A DNA stretch of 47,640 bases, from positions 1-47,640 of the forward strand of contig CAKRPI010000003.1 in assembly GCA_934376945.1 (NCBI GenBank). The letters are read 5' to 3'. This stretch comes from an uncultured Lachnospiraceae bacterium (GTDB lineage: Bacteria > Bacillota > Clostridia > Lachnospirales > Lachnospiraceae). The translations under genes and the position numbers were made by a program. This document shows positions 47,413 to 47,640 of this stretch, in pieces. The notes beneath the pieces are model-generated. The model saw nothing but the letters and a program-made list of their open reading frames with translations. It had not been told where the DNA came from and searched no databases. The first letter of the stretch is position 1. Every line of letters begins with the position of its first letter.

Positions 47413-47590
47413 TCTATATAGCAAACCTATAAAAGATTCTGTCTCACAACATATAATTCATATTGAAATAATAGGAAAGATGCTTTATAATAAAGGAAAA
47501 GCATGGCAGGTGATAAAATTTTGACACTGGTATCATGATATGGAGGTTATTAACAGTTAAATATAAATTATAAAATCATATAAGTACATG

Positions 47591-47640
47591 TTGAGTTTTT
47601 TAGGATATTAGGGTAGAATAGTATTGAAAGGAGTTGATGC
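47591..47640 (+). promoter_or_regulatory. Promoter and start of a gene cut by the window end
   Basis: TTGAGT, 17-base spacer, TAGAAT, then AAAGGAG at 47627-47633 and ATG at 47637-47639. The leader would be very short and the spacing from site to ATG tight, so the true start may lie beyond the window. Confidence 0.45.

Overview
The window looks like a chromosomal segment of a spore-forming, anaerobic, low-to-mid GC Firmicute, most likely a member of the Lachnospiraceae. Evidence: strong AGGAGG ribosome binding sites, sigma-A promoters with 17-base spacing, SpoVAD/SpoVAE and an alpha/beta-type small acid-soluble spore protein, YesM/YesN-type two-component systems beside carbohydrate ABC transporters, and PadR/DUF1700/DUF4097/PspC genes. 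I do not assign a genus. No rRNA, tRNA, CRISPR or intact mobile element was seen.

Layout. (1) 1-10.9 kb: metabolic and envelope genes, nearly all on the plus strand: an amidohydrolase, an SH3-domain lipoprotein, a HAD phosphatase, PlsC, SpoVAD-SpoVAE, an RluA-type pseudouridine synthase, an aldehyde dehydrogenase, an HD phosphohydrolase and aspartokinase. Most of the gaps here hold short dispersed palindromic repeats. (2) 11.1-20.8 kb: one operon of ten genes encoding a cation/proton antiporter complex in the gene order of the membrane arm of Mbh-type complexes (MrpE, F, G, MbhD, a fused MbhE-MrpB, MrpC, MrpD). It is extended by three more ND-type ion-pumping subunits, with no hydrogenase or dehydrogenase subunits. 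(3) 21-22.5 kb: a MATE exporter, then a gap with a decayed TnpV-like gene. (4) 23-34.9 kb: two paralogous sugar-uptake/sensing systems side by side. System A has its binding protein and two permeases on the minus strand, divergent from its histidine kinase and AraC-type regulator. System B has all five genes on the plus strand. Neither has an ATPase gene, so a shared ATPase elsewhere is expected. Both binding proteins lack a lipobox cysteine. (5) 35-37.5 kb: a PadR-DUF1700-DUF4097-PspC envelope-stress-like operon. (6) 37.6-43.6 kb: a spore SASP gene coupled by ATGA overlap to an OmpR-type regulator, its kinase and an unknown membrane-anchored protein; then a small unknown gene behind a PhoB-box-like repeat array, a divergent MurE-like ligase and a small cysteine-rich protein. 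(7) 43.6-47.6 kb: a sulfur-assimilation cluster of cysK, a LysR regulator and an O-acetylhomoserine sulfhydrylase gene with a well-placed LysR-type inverted repeat. The window ends at the start of another gene.

The strongest points for a second look are the hydrogenase-less four-pump Mbh-like antiporter, three families of small dispersed repeats in the gaps, the paired ABC/two-component systems with lipobox-less binding proteins and a helically phased operator, and the 11-base-phased repeat array next to the OmpR-type system.
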